Shown piece after piece: positions 43,632-52,698 of a DNA stretch of 64,000 nucleotides. The DNA is from Rhodopseudomonas rhenobacensis (lineage in GTDB: Bacteria; Pseudomonadota; Alphaproteobacteria; Rhizobiales; Xanthobacteraceae): contig NZ_JACHIH010000009.1 in assembly GCF_014203125.1 (NCBI RefSeq), forward strand, positions 1 to 64,000, in the 5' to 3' direction. The notes under the pieces are model-generated. The model saw only the letters and a program-made list of their open reading frames with translations. It made no database searches and was not told where the DNA came from. The position numbers and the translations under genes were made by a program. How positions within the stretch are numbered: the first letter of the stretch is position 1; each line of letters begins with the position of its first letter.

Positions 43632-44702
43632 ATGCCAGCACGGCGCGCCTCGGTGATATGCTTGCTGATGCTGGCCGCGCTCGGCCTCAGCGTGCCGCTG
43701 CGCGCCGAAGATGCGTCGCCAAGCGGCGAGGCGGCGACCAAGGATGCGCCGGCGGCGCCGCCGCCGAACCGCGATGCTGCCGCGCCGAAGCAGGACGCGC
43801 AGCCGCAGCAGTCTCAGCAGCAGCCCGAACAAGCGCCGCCGCAGCAGGCGTCGCCACCCCAAGTTTCGCCGCCGACGGAAAGCGCGGGCAATGGCGACAC
43901 CCGCGAGTCGATCTGCCTGATGATCGAATCGGCTGCCAAGGCGAACGACCTGCCGCTGGAGTTTTTCGCCCGCGTGATCTGGCAGGAAAGCCGGTTTCAG
44001 CCCGACGCGATCGGTCCGTTGACCCGCAGCGGCAGCCGCGCCCAGGGCATCGCGCAGTTCATGCCCGGCACCGCCAATGAGCGGCGGTTGCTCGATCCGT
44101 TCGATCCGGTGCAGGCGTTGCCGAAATCCGCGGAATTCTTGAGCGAGCTGCGCGGCCAGTTCGGCAACCTCGGGCTTGCGGCCGCGGCCTACAATGCCGG
44201 GCCGCGCCGGGTGCAGGACTGGATCGCCGGCAACGGTTATCTGCCGCAGGAGACCCGCAACTACGTCTCGGCGATCACCGGCACCTCGGTCGATGATTGG
44301 GCGGCAATCGGCCGCAACGGCAAGGCCGCCGAGCCGGCTCCCGCCACCAGCTGCCGGACCTTGATGGCGCTATTGACGCGCGCGCCCAATCCGTTCGTGA
44401 CGCAACTCGCAGAGCGCGTGAAACTCGGTGCCGACCGGCCATGGGGCGTGCAACTCGCCGCCGGCTTCAATCGCGACCGCGCGCTGTCGCTCTATGCCCG
44501 CGCGATGACGCGGCTCGGGTCGGTGATCGGCGATCAGGATCCGAACCTGTTGGGATCGGTGTGGCGCAGCCGCGGCACCCGCACCTTCTATCAGGTGCGG
44601 ATCGGCGCCGAGACCCGGGGCGCGGCGGACAATCTGTGCAGCAAAATTCGCCGCGCCGGCGGCGCCTGTCTGGTGCTGCGCAATGCGCGGCTCAATGGTT
44701 GA
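43632..44702 (+). CDS. Lytic transglycosylase, SLT domain
   Basis: 356 residues. A signal peptide ends near PLRAE, then a Gln/Pro-rich linker (about 28-88). The SLT goose-lysozyme-like domain has catalytic Glu119 in WQESRFQPDAIG, then AQGIAQFMPGTA and LAAAAYNAGPRRV. The C-terminus (about 265-356) looks like a SPOR-type glycan-binding region (WGVQLAAGFNRDRALSLYAR). It cleaves peptidoglycan glycan strands. Confidence 0.92.
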   Translation: MPARRASVICLLMLAALGLSVPLRAEDASPSGEAATKDAPAAPPPNRDAAAPKQDAQPQQSQQQPEQAPPQQASPPQVSPPTESAGNGDTRESICLMIESAAKANDLPLEFFARVIWQESRFQPDAIGPLTRSGSRAQGIAQFMPGTANERRLLDPFDPVQALPKSAEFLSELRGQFGNLGLAAAAYNAGPRRVQDWIAGNGYLPQETRNYVSAITGTSVDDWAAIGRNGKAAEPAPATSCRTLMALLTRAPNPFVTQLAERVKLGADRPWGVQLAAGFNRDRALSLYARAMTRLGSVIGDQDPNLLGSVWRSRGTRTFYQVRIGAETRGAADNLCSKIRRAGGACLVLRNARLNG

Positions 44703-44801
44703 TCGACCGGCGTCGATGGCGGCGGTCTGGTCGTTGCACTGACGGCAAAACAAATTTTCCTGTCCACCGGCCGCTTGACGGGGGGCTTCTTGATCACGCC
44801 A

Positions 44802-45572
44802 ATGAGCGACGGCTTCACGCAATTCACGGGTCTCATGGCGCTTCCGGCTCTCGACTCACCGATATGGCAAAGCCCCGCGGCTGCTTTCAGGCAGGGCCTG
44901 CGCGCGGTCGCCACCACGATTCTGACCGCGGTGTTGTTCGCGACCTATCTGGGCATCGGCGCGCTGGCGCATGATACGCACTTCAGCCTCGGCTGGGTGC
45001 TGGCGTCGACCTTCTTTGTGTGGGCGGGCCCGGCGCAGATCATCCTGATCTCGACATTGGGCTCCGGCGCGACCGTGGCGCAGGCCGCGATCGCCGTCAC
45101 GGTGAGCGCGATCCGGCTGTTCCCGATGGTGGTCGCGGTGCTGCCGATGATGCGTACGCCGACCACCAAGAAGCGACACCTGATCCTGCCGGCGCATTTC
45201 ATCGCGGTGACGCTGTGGGTGGAGTGCTTCCGGCTGTTTCCGATGGTGCCGCGCGAGCGCCGGATCCCGTTTACGCTGGGGCTCGGCTGCGGCCTGGTCT
45301 CGGTCTGCCTGGTCGCCAACGTGGTCGGCTTTCAGCTTGCGGCCAATCTGCCGCAATCGCTCGGCGCCGCGATCCTGCTGCTGACGCCGTTGGCGTTTCT
45401 GCTGTCGACCGCGCGCAACTGCCGCGAACTCGCCGACGTCGTAGCCCTTGGGCTTGGGCTGGCGCTGTTTCCGCTGGTCTCGCTGCTGCACACCGGCGTC
45501 GATATCCTGATCAGCGGCGTGTCCGCCGGCACCATCGCTTACGGCGTACACCTGTGGAGGAAGCGCCGATGA
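44802..45572 (+). CDS. azlC: AzlC-family branched-chain amino acid exporter subunit
   Basis: 256 residues from the ATG at 44802; 44835 is an alternative. About seven helices. The AzlC pattern shows GWVLASTFFVWAGPAQIILI and AVTVSAIRLFPMVVAVLP. Together with AzlD it exports branched-chain amino acids or analogues. The stop overlaps the azlD ATG by four bases. Confidence 0.88.
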   Translation: MSDGFTQFTGLMALPALDSPIWQSPAAAFRQGLRAVATTILTAVLFATYLGIGALAHDTHFSLGWVLASTFFVWAGPAQIILISTLGSGATVAQAAIAVTVSAIRLFPMVVAVLPMMRTPTTKKRHLILPAHFIAVTLWVECFRLFPMVPRERRIPFTLGLGCGLVSVCLVANVVGFQLAANLPQSLGAAILLLTPLAFLLSTARNCRELADVVALGLGLALFPLVSLLHTGVDILISGVSAGTIAYGVHLWRKRR

Positions 45573-45913
45573 GCGAGTTCATCGGCGACTGGCACGCGCT
45601 CGTGGTGCTGCTGGTGGCGGGCTTTCTGCCGAATGAAGTGTGGCGGATGCTCGGGCTGTGGCTCGGCGGCGGGCTCGACGAAGGCTCGGAAATCCTGGTG
45701 TGGGTGAGGGCGGTGGCGACCGCGATCCTCGCCGGCGTCATCGCGCAAATCCTGGTGCTGCCGCCGGGCGCGCTCGCCAGCGTACCGGGGCCGCTGCGCT
45801 ATGGCGCTGTCGCGGTCGGGCTGGTGGTGTTCATCGTGGCGCGGCGCTCGATTCTGCTCGGCGTGCTGGCAGGCGAAGCCACCATGCTGATCGGCAAATG
45901 GGCGCTCGGATAG
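45569..45913 (+). CDS. azlD: AzlD-family small exporter subunit
   Basis: 114 residues, four predicted helices, with the family's FLPNEVWRMLGLW opening helix and a C-terminal helix ending MLIGKWALG. Coupled to azlC by ATGA. Confidence 0.87.
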   Translation: MSEFIGDWHALVVLLVAGFLPNEVWRMLGLWLGGGLDEGSEILVWVRAVATAILAGVIAQILVLPPGALASVPGPLRYGAVAVGLVVFIVARRSILLGVLAGEATMLIGKWALG

Positions 45914-45980
45914 CGCTTGCCGCGGCGGCCTCGTTGGTCTACCGCGAGATTGTCTTTCTCGGCATAAGCTGGACTGCGCC

Positions 45981-46442
45981 ATGGACTACAGTGACATCCG
46001 CGACGGCGAAATCGCCGTCACGCCGCCGCCCGCCACCGACGCCGGGCTGATCTTCATCGGCCGGATCCGCACGCCCTGGACCTCGCGCGACCAGACGCCG
46101 CGACAGGGCGCGCTCGACGGGCCGGTGTGCCGGCTGGAGATTATTGAGCCGTGGCTGCCCGCGCTGCAGGGGCTGGAGAAATACGCCTATCTCGAAGTGC
46201 TGTATTGGCTGCATCTGTCGCGGCGCGATCTGGTGCTGCAGAAGCGCCGCGGCGACGAAGCGCGCGGCACGTTTGCCTTGCGCTCGCCGCTGCGGCCCAA
46301 TCCGATCGGCACCTCGCGGGTGACGCTGGTCGGCATCGAAGGCGCGACCGTCTTGGTGCGCGGGCTGGATTGCCTCGACGACACGCCGCTGATCGATCTG
46401 AAGCCCGACCGCTTTCAGTGCGCGATGCCGGAGGGGAAGTAG
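45981..46442 (+). CDS. trmO: tRNA t6A37 N6-methyltransferase TrmO (TsaA family)
   Basis: 153 residues with the TsaA beta-barrel pattern: FIGRIRTPW at the start, RLEIIEPWLPALQGLEKYAYLEVLYWLH, and the signature RSPLRPNPIGTSRVTLV. It ends in DCLDDTPLIDLKP. The family methylates t6A at tRNA position 37 using S-adenosylmethionine. It follows azlD by 67 bases. Confidence 0.9.
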   Translation: MDYSDIRDGEIAVTPPPATDAGLIFIGRIRTPWTSRDQTPRQGALDGPVCRLEIIEPWLPALQGLEKYAYLEVLYWLHLSRRDLVLQKRRGDEARGTFALRSPLRPNPIGTSRVTLVGIEGATVLVRGLDCLDDTPLIDLKPDRFQCAMPEGK

Positions 46443-46509
46443 CGCGATTTGGCGCGCGAACTTCGTCTCTCTTTTCTGTTGTTTGCTGGGCGTCAAAAAC
46501 ACAGGAGGT

Positions 46510-46639
46510 CGTCATTCCGGGGCGCGAGTTCGTCAGAACGAGCGAACCCGGAATCTTGCCGCGGGGGCCGAGAGCCCGCCGCGGGTTGCGAGATTCCGGG
46601 TTCACGCGCAGCTTGCGCTGCTCGTGCCCCGGAATGACG
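46510..46639. repeat. Nested palindromic intergenic repeat, type 1
   Basis: The outer arms CGTCATTCCGGGGC (46510-46523) and its exact complement (46626-46639) enclose inner arms GAACCCGGAATCT (46544-46556) and its exact complement (46591-46603), then a GC-rich centre. A partial extra copy (ATCCGGAATGACA) follows near 46660. It lies between convergent trmO and the HIT gene. Confidence 0.9.
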
Positions 46640-46680
46640 AGGTGGTGAACGCGCAATCCGGAATGACAGCTCAGTTCGAC

Positions 46681-47106
46681 TTAGCCCTGCAGCGCCGCGA
46701 TCAGTTTCTTCGCCTGCGCCTCGAGCACCGCGGCGTCTTCCTTGCGGCTGGCGGGCGGCAGCAGCGCCACGCCGTCGTGGCGCGGGATCACGTGCATGTG
46801 CAGGTGAAACACCACCTGGCCGCCGGCGGCTTCGGAAAACTGCTGCACGGTGATGCCGTCGGCGTCGAACGCGGTCTTGGCGGCGCGGGCGATGGTATGC
46901 GCCCCGCGCGCTACATCGGCGAAATCTTCCGCTGAAATATCCAGGATGTTGCGCGCCGCCGCCTTCGGAAGCACCAGCGTGTGGCCGGGCGCGCGCGGCA
47001 TGATGTCGAGAAACGCCAGCACGTGGTCGTTCTCATAGACTTTATAGCAGGGAAATTCGCCGCGCAGAATCTTGGCGAAGATGTTGTCGGGATCATAGGC
47101 GGTCAT
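46681..47106 (-). CDS. HIT-family nucleotide hydrolase
   Basis: 141 residues, the usual length. The histidine triad HLHMHV has His101, His103 and His105, and the N-terminal half is DNIFAKILRGEFPCYKVYEND. HIT proteins hydrolyse AMP-linked compounds such as AMP-lysine or Ap4A. It ends the minus-strand unit that begins at ridA. Confidence 0.93.
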   Translation of the reverse strand: MTAYDPDNIFAKILRGEFPCYKVYENDHVLAFLDIMPRAPGHTLVLPKAAARNILDISAEDFADVARGAHTIARAAKTAFDADGITVQQFSEAAGGQVVFHLHMHVIPRHDGVALLPPASRKEDAAVLEAQAKKLIAALQG

Positions 47107-47157
47107 GACGACTCCGAAATTTGATGGGCGCGACTGTCGCTGCCGCGCGCGACGCGG

Positions 47158-48366
47158 TCAAGACGGCTCGTCGGCGCTCTTGCGGAACGGGCCGGCCTCG
47201 GTGAGTTCGCGCGCCGCCGCCGCCACATAGGCGCGCTCCTGCTTAAGGTAGTCCGCGACCGCGCGGCGCAGACCCGGATCGGCGATGAAATGCGCCGAAT
47301 AGGTGGTTTGCGGCAGGTAGCCGCGCGCGATCTTGTGCTCGCCCTGTGCGCCGGCTTCGACGGTGGCAAGGCCGCGCAAAATCGCGAACTCGATCGCCTG
47401 ATAGTAGCAGACCTCGAAATGCAGGAACGGGTGATGCTCGATGGCGCCCCAGTGCCGGCCGAACAGCGCGTCGCCGCCGATGAAATTGATCGCGCCGGCG
47501 ATGAAGCGGCCGTCGCGCTTCGCCATCACCAGCAGCACCTGATCGCTCATGGTGCGGCCGATCTCGCTGTAGAACGCGCGGGTCAGATACGGCCGGCCCC
47601 ATTTGCGCGATCCGGTCTCCATGTAGAATTCGAAGAACGCATCCCAAGCTTCCTCGGTGATCGCGGCGCCGGTCAAGGCCTCGATGCTGATGCCGCCCGC
47701 CAGCGCGTCGCGGCGCTCGCGCTTGATCGCCTTGCGATGCCGGGAGGCGAGGGTGGCGAGAAAATCATCGAAGCTGCTGTAGCCGGCATTGTGCCAGTGG
47801 AATTGCTGGTCGGTGCGCTGCAGGAAGCCCTGTTGCGCCAAGAATTTCCACTCCTGCTCGCGGGCGAAGGTGACGTGCACCGACGACGCTTTGCTGACGC
47901 CGCACAGCGCCACCAGGCCGTTCGCCAGCGCGGTGCCGACCTGTTCGGCATCGACGCCGGGGCGGATCAGCAGGCGCGGTCCGGTCGCCGGCGTGAACGG
48001 CACCGAGACCTGCAGCTTTGGATAATAGCGGCCGCCGGCGCGCTCATAGGCGTCGGCCCAGCCGCGGTCGAACACGTATTCGCCCTGCGAATGCGACTTC
48101 AGATAGCACGGCACGATGCCGACGATTGTGCCGTTCTGCCGGGCGATCAGATGGCGCGGCCCCCAGCCGGTGCGGGCGCAGGCCGAGTTGGAATCTTCCA
48201 GCGCGGCGAAGAACGCGTGCGAGGTGAACGGATTGTACGACGAGGGGGGCGCGCAGCCGTTGCCGGGCGGCACGCCGGCCTGCAGCGGCGAGGCCGCGCA
48301 GGCGTCCCAATCGGCGGCCGCGATCTGCTCGACCGAGCCCACCGCTTCGAGCGTGATCTCCGTCAT
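47158..48366 (-). CDS. DUF482/GNAT-like peptidoglycan-related acyltransferase
   Basis: 402 residues matching the DUF482 family, two FemAB-like GNAT folds. Visible patterns are SYNPFTSHAFFAALEDSN, KSHSQGEYVFDRGWADAYER, YYPKLQVSVPFTPATGPRLL and GRHWGAIEHHPFLHFEVCYYQ. Cytoplasmic, no signal. The actual acyl donor is unknown. It belongs to the ridA-ugpQ-DUF482-HIT string. Confidence 0.87.
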   Translation of the reverse strand: MTEITLEAVGSVEQIAAADWDACAASPLQAGVPPGNGCAPPSSYNPFTSHAFFAALEDSNSACARTGWGPRHLIARQNGTIVGIVPCYLKSHSQGEYVFDRGWADAYERAGGRYYPKLQVSVPFTPATGPRLLIRPGVDAEQVGTALANGLVALCGVSKASSVHVTFAREQEWKFLAQQGFLQRTDQQFHWHNAGYSSFDDFLATLASRHRKAIKRERRDALAGGISIEALTGAAITEEAWDAFFEFYMETGSRKWGRPYLTRAFYSEIGRTMSDQVLLVMAKRDGRFIAGAINFIGGDALFGRHWGAIEHHPFLHFEVCYYQAIEFAILRGLATVEAGAQGEHKIARGYLPQTTYSAHFIADPGLRRAVADYLKQERAYVAAAARELTEAGPFRKSADEPS

Positions 48367-48465
48367 CGATCAGCGAACCGGGCGAAAACAGCGGGCAAAT
48401 CGGGATCGAGCATCGTCGGCGCCATCCTGCTGATTTGTGCATTGTCCGCTTGAGTTCAAGGCCGC

Positions 48466-49218
48466 TCAATCCTCCGGGCGAAAGCCTTCGAAAATCATCT
48501 GGTCGGCATAGCGCGCGGCGTGCTGCCGCTGCTCCGGCGTCCGCACCGTCCAGGTCAGCAGCGCGCAGCCGAACAGGTTGCGGGCGATCCACGGCGCCGG
48601 CGCCGGCAGGTCCTGCACCCAATAGGCGATGAAATGCGGCTGGGTCTGCAGGCCGTGGCGCAGATGCAGCATGGTGTTGCGCTTGGCCGGCGCGAGATGG
48701 TCCCAATACGGATCGTCGTAGCGGCGCTGCGCGGTGACGCCGCGCGGCAGCTGCGGCAAGGCTTCGCGCAACGCCAGCACCTGGTCGGGATCGAACGACA
48801 TCACCGCCGCCGGGCCGCTGTAATTTGCCAGCACCTGCGCCATCCGCGCCACCAGCTTGCGGTCGCCGTCGAAATGGCTCTTTACCTCGATCAAGAGCGG
48901 CACCGCGCCATCGACCAAGGCGCAGAGATCGCCGAGCGTCATCATCCGCTCCGGCGTGTCCTTGAACGGCACCTGCTTGAGCTGCGCGGCGGTCTGCGTG
49001 GCCAGCGCGCCGCTGCCGTCGGTCAGCCGGCCCAGCGCATCGTCGTGATGCACCATGGCCTCGCCGTCCGACGTCAATTGCAGGTCGACCTCGATGCCGA
49101 ACCGGCCGGCGATCGCCGCATGGACCGCGCCCGGCATGTTCTCGACCACGCCGCGGGCGCGATCATGCAAACCGCGATGCGCGATCGGTCGCGCGGTCAA
49201 CCAGTCGGGCGCCCGCAT
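48466..49218 (-). CDS. ugpQ: Glycerophosphodiester phosphodiesterase
   Basis: 250 residues from the ATG at 49218. The GDPD TIM barrel has PIAHRGLHD (catalytic His), IEVDLQLTSDGEAMVHHDD (metal Glu/Asp and second His) and LLIEVKS. It hydrolyses glycerophosphodiesters to glycerol-3-phosphate. No signal peptide, so it is cytosolic. It lies 10 bases downstream of ridA. Confidence 0.92.
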   Translation of the reverse strand: MRAPDWLTARPIAHRGLHDRARGVVENMPGAVHAAIAGRFGIEVDLQLTSDGEAMVHHDDALGRLTDGSGALATQTAAQLKQVPFKDTPERMMTLGDLCALVDGAVPLLIEVKSHFDGDRKLVARMAQVLANYSGPAAVMSFDPDQVLALREALPQLPRGVTAQRRYDDPYWDHLAPAKRNTMLHLRHGLQTQPHFIAYWVQDLPAPAPWIARNLFGCALLTWTVRTPEQRQHAARYADQMIFEGFRPED

Positions 49219-49228
49219 ACTCACCTCG

Positions 49229-49696
49229 CTAAGCGACTTCGAACACCGCGTCGACCTCGACCGCGGCGTCGGCCGGCAAGGCTGCGACACCGACCGCGGC
49301 GCGGGCGTGGCGGCCCTTGTCGCCGAACGCTGCGACCATCAGGTCGGAGGCGCCGTTCACCACCTTGGGCGCGTCGAAGAAGTCCGGCGCGGCGTTGACG
49401 AAGCCGCCGAGCCGCACCACGCGCACCACCTTGTCGAGATCGCCGAGCGCCGCCTTGACCTGCGCCAATAGATTGATGGCGCAGCCGCGCGCGGCCGCGA
49501 CGCCCTGTTCGAGCGTGACGCCCGCGCCGAGCTTGCCCTTGGCGATCAGCTGGCCTTCGGCGTCGGAACAGATCTGACCGGAAACGAACAGCAGGTTCCC
49601 GGAGCGGACGAAGCCCACGTAGTTCGCGACCGGGCTCTTGGGCTCGGGCAGCGTCACACCCTGTGCCGCAAGCTTCTGCTCAACCGTTCCTGCCAT
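49229..49696 (-). CDS. RidA-family enamine/imine deaminase
   Basis: 155 residues from the ATG at 49696. The family patterns are LLFVSGQIC, then LAQVKAALGDLDKVVRVVRLGGFVNA and the final VEVDAVFEV. It is slightly longer than E. coli RidA and belongs to the YjgH/LPS_UspA group by length. It removes reactive 2-aminoacrylate-type intermediates. First gene of the minus-strand unit. Confidence 0.9.
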   Translation of the reverse strand: MAGTVEQKLAAQGVTLPEPKSPVANYVGFVRSGNLLFVSGQICSDAEGQLIAKGKLGAGVTLEQGVAAARGCAINLLAQVKAALGDLDKVVRVVRLGGFVNAAPDFFDAPKVVNGASDLMVAAFGDKGRHARAAVGVAALPADAAVEVDAVFEVA

Positions 49697-49893
49697 GCTG
49701 TTCCCCGATGATTGTTGTGTGTCGCCCGCCGCGAGGCCGCGAACGGGACGCTGCATTGTTTCGCGCAAAGCGCTGCGACATGCAAGCAACCGCAAAAACC
49801 GGTGGCAACGCGAGCAAACCGCCACGTCCAAGCCATGGTTGCGGCGCAATGCCGGAGCCAGTATTCTCGCGGTTTCAACGCAAGGGAGGTTTG

Positions 49894-50766
49894 ATGCGCC
49901 GATTGTGGCCTAATTCGCGGTTTCGAGTGTCGCTGGTGGCGATCGCCGTGGCCGTGTTGCCCGCTGGGTTCGGCGGCAGCGCCGCCCAGGCCGGTGCCCC
50001 GCCTGCATTCCTCGCGCATCAGGCGCTGTACGAACTCAGCCTGCTGAAAGCCCGCGGCAACGCCTCGGTCAACAGCGTGCGCGGCCGCATTCTGTACAAC
50101 TTCTCCGGCAGCGCCTGCGAAGGCTACAGCTCGGATTTCCGCCAGGTCTCCGAACTCGACAGCGGCGAGGGCAAGAACACGCTGAGCGATCTGCGCTCGA
50201 CCAGCTGGGAAGACGGCGAGGGCAAGAGCTATCGCTTCAAGATCGACACCAAGATGAACGATGGCGATCCGAGCTCGGTCGACGGCATCGCCGAGCGCAA
50301 CGGCGATCACGTCACCGTCAAGCTGAAGAAGCCCGCGGCCAAGACCTTCAACCTGGACGGCTCCACGGTGTTTCCGACCGAGCAGATCCATCGCATCATT
50401 GCGGCGGCGCGCGACGGCAAATCGGTGCTCGAGCTGTCGGTCTATGACGGCTCGGACAATGGCGAGAAGGTCTACAATACACTGACGGTGATCGGGCAGC
50501 CGATCCCCGGCGACCGCGCGGTCGCATCGCCCGATCCCTCCACCAGCGCCCACGCCATGAAGTCGCTGACCCGCTGGCCGGTGACGGTGAGTTACTACGA
50601 CCGCGAGGCCAAGGCCAATGCCGGCGAGCAGACCCCGGTCTATGCGATGTCGTTCGAACTCTACGAAAACGGCGTGTCGCGCGCGCTGGTGCTCGACTAC
50701 AATGACTTCGTGATCGCCGGTGCGCTCGGCAAGTTCGACGTCAAGGACACCAAGCCCTGCAAGTAA
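49894..50766 (+). CDS. EipB-family periplasmic protein (DUF1849)
   Basis: 290 residues. The ATG at 49894 has AAGGGAGG, and a signal sequence ends near AAQAGAPP. The mature chain begins FLAHQALYELSLL. Two Cys, one in SGSACEGY and one four residues from the end region (TKPCK), match the disulfide of Brucella EipB, a spiral beta protein needed for envelope integrity. Confidence 0.85.
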   Translation: MRRLWPNSRFRVSLVAIAVAVLPAGFGGSAAQAGAPPAFLAHQALYELSLLKARGNASVNSVRGRILYNFSGSACEGYSSDFRQVSELDSGEGKNTLSDLRSTSWEDGEGKSYRFKIDTKMNDGDPSSVDGIAERNGDHVTVKLKKPAAKTFNLDGSTVFPTEQIHRIIAAARDGKSVLELSVYDGSDNGEKVYNTLTVIGQPIPGDRAVASPDPSTSAHAMKSLTRWPVTVSYYDREAKANAGEQTPVYAMSFELYENGVSRALVLDYNDFVIAGALGKFDVKDTKPCK

Positions 50767-50814
50767 GCGTGCTGGCTTAGTTTGCGGAGTGGTGACGTTT
50801 GCAGAGTGCTGACC

Positions 50815-50947
50815 GTGTCCCGGGCGCGGTGCAGCGCGTAGTGCTGCTCCGCAGAACCGGGACCGTTACGAAGGCAGCATCCGTACGGCCCCGGCTCTGC
50901 GGCGCACCACGCCGCAAGTGCGGCGCGCTGCACCGCGTCCGGGGCAC
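50815..50947. repeat. Nested palindromic intergenic repeat, type 2
   Basis: The outer 24-base arms (50815-50838, 50924-50947) match with two differences. The inner arms CCGCAGAACCGGG (50849-50861) and CCCGGCTCTGCGG (50890-50902) match with one. It lies between the convergent eipB-like and dinB genes and shares its nested design, but not its sequence, with the repeat at 46510. Confidence 0.88.
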
Positions 50948-50975
50948 GCAACTTTTCGGTTAACTCGCGCTCAGC

Positions 50976-52274
50976 TCACTCGCGCTCGTCGCGTTTCTCC
51001 GGCCCGTCATAGGCGATGCCCTTGATCACTGCGGCGTTGCCGAATTTCTTGCGCAGGTCGTCCATCGCGCGTTCGGCGTGGGCGGCGCGGGCGTCCAGCA
51101 TGTCGGTGTCGTCGGCCTCTGAACCCGGCGTCAGCGCGCTGACCCCGGTGCCGATCAGCCGGAACGCGGTGCCGTCGATTTCCTTGGTCAGCATCTCGCG
51201 CGACAGCGCGAAAATCTTGCCGGCGAGTTGCGTCGGCGCCTGAATGGTCTGCGCGCGGGTGCGCTGGCGGAAGTCTGCGGTCTTCAGCTTCAGCGTCACC
51301 GTGCTGCCGGCGAGATCGGCGCTCTTCAGCCGCGACGAGACTTTCTCCGACAGTCGCCACAGCACTTTCTCCAGCGTCGCCAGATCGCGGATGTCGGTCT
51401 CGAAGGTGGTTTCGTTGGAAATGCTCTTGGCGCCGCGGTCCGGCACCACGGCGCGATCGTCGATGCCGCGCGCCAGCCGCCACAGCCGTTGCCCCTCGGC
51501 GCCGAACTGTTTCATCAGATCGGTTTCGGCGGCGCGCTGCAGATCGCCGATCAGCCGATAGCCGCGCGCGTTGAGCCGTTGCTCGGTGGCGGGGCCGACG
51601 CCGAAGATGAAGCCGACCGGGCGATCCGCCAGCATGGCGCGGGCGTCGTCCTGATCGAGCACCGCAAAGCCGCGCGGCTTGTCGAGATCGGAGGCGATCT
51701 TGGCGAGAAACTTGTTGCACGACAGCCCGACCGACACGGTGATGCCGATCTCGCGCTCGACCTTGGCGGCGAACCGCGCCAGCACCTTGGCGGCGATCAT
51801 GCCGTGCACGCGTTCGGTGCCTGACAGATCGAGGAACGCCTCGTCGATCGACAACGGCTCGACCAAGGGCGTCAGCGCCAGCATGGCGTGGCGTACTTCG
51901 CGGCCGACGCGGACGTACTTCGCCATGTCGGGCCGCACCACCGCGGCGTTCGGGCAAAGCGCCAGCGCCTTGAACATCGGCATCGCCGAACGCACGCCGT
52001 AAGTGCGGGCGATGTAGCAGGCCGCCGACACCACGCCGCGCTTGCCGCCGCCGATGATCACCGGACGATCGGCGATCGCCGGATTGTCGCGCTTCTCCAC
52101 GGTGGCGTAGAACGCGTCGCAGTCGATATGCGCCAGCGTCAGCGCGGCGAGCCTTGGGTGGCGCAGCAGCCGCGGCGAGCCGCAGGCAACGCACCGCACC
52201 GCCGCCGCGCCGTCCTGTTCGGCGAGGCAGTCGCGACAGAAGCCGCGGGCGACGGCGGGCGGCGCAGAACTCAC
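50976..52274 (-). CDS. dinB: DNA polymerase IV with N-terminal zinc-ribbon-like segment
   Basis: 432 residues from the GTG at 52274, fixed by a GTGA overlap with the DUF3572 stop. An N-terminal four-Cys segment (C13, C16, C28, C31) is unlike E. coli DinB. The Y-family core has LAHIDCDAFYATVE and LSIDEAFLDLSGT with catalytic Asp and Glu, then SVGLSCNKFLAKIASD and a little-finger domain. It copies damaged DNA. The C-terminus lacks a recognisable beta-clamp motif. Confidence 0.92.
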   Translation of the reverse strand: MSSAPPAVARGFCRDCLAEQDGAAAVRCVACGSPRLLRHPRLAALTLAHIDCDAFYATVEKRDNPAIADRPVIIGGGKRGVVSAACYIARTYGVRSAMPMFKALALCPNAAVVRPDMAKYVRVGREVRHAMLALTPLVEPLSIDEAFLDLSGTERVHGMIAAKVLARFAAKVEREIGITVSVGLSCNKFLAKIASDLDKPRGFAVLDQDDARAMLADRPVGFIFGVGPATEQRLNARGYRLIGDLQRAAETDLMKQFGAEGQRLWRLARGIDDRAVVPDRGAKSISNETTFETDIRDLATLEKVLWRLSEKVSSRLKSADLAGSTVTLKLKTADFRQRTRAQTIQAPTQLAGKIFALSREMLTKEIDGTAFRLIGTGVSALTPGSEADDTDMLDARAAHAERAMDDLRKKFGNAAVIKGIAYDGPEKRDERE

Positions 52275-52570
52275 GGCACGTCGCGCTCCCACGGCAACTC
52301 GTCGAGCGCCTGGCGCGCCGCCGCGATCGTCGTGGGGTCGAGTTCGGAGGCCGCGGCGAACGCTTTCACGGTGTCGTCGTCGCGCAGCACGAAGTCCAAC
52401 ACGCCGGCGAGAAACTGCGGATCGGCCGCGGCGAGCCGCAGGGTTTCCGGCCCGAGCCCGGTCTCGGCCAGGAACCGGCCCAGTCGCTCGGGCTCCGAGG
52501 CGACGAAGGACAGCGCTTGGACCGCTACGATTTCAGCCACTTGGCGGGTTTTCCGTTGATCCTTGGTCAT
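52271..52570 (-). CDS. DUF3572 family protein
   Basis: 99 residues from the ATG at 52570; a TTG at 52576 is possible. All-helical, with the family pattern VAVQALSFVASEPERLGRFL, then LRLAAADPQFLAGVLDFVL and the closing LPWERD. Function unknown. Tight coupling to dinB and divergence from divK are notable. Confidence 0.83.
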   Translation of the reverse strand: MTKDQRKTRQVAEIVAVQALSFVASEPERLGRFLAETGLGPETLRLAAADPQFLAGVLDFVLRDDDTVKAFAAASELDPTTIAAARQALDELPWERDVP

Positions 52571-52698
52571 TCGCAATGTTTGCCTTTCCGTAACTTATAG
52601 TCTCTATTTTGAATCCATCATGCCCGAGTCTTGCGGCGTGGCGAACAGGTTCGCTGGTCGCAGATCCGGGCATTGGTTTTTGGGGATTGGAGGGCGGG

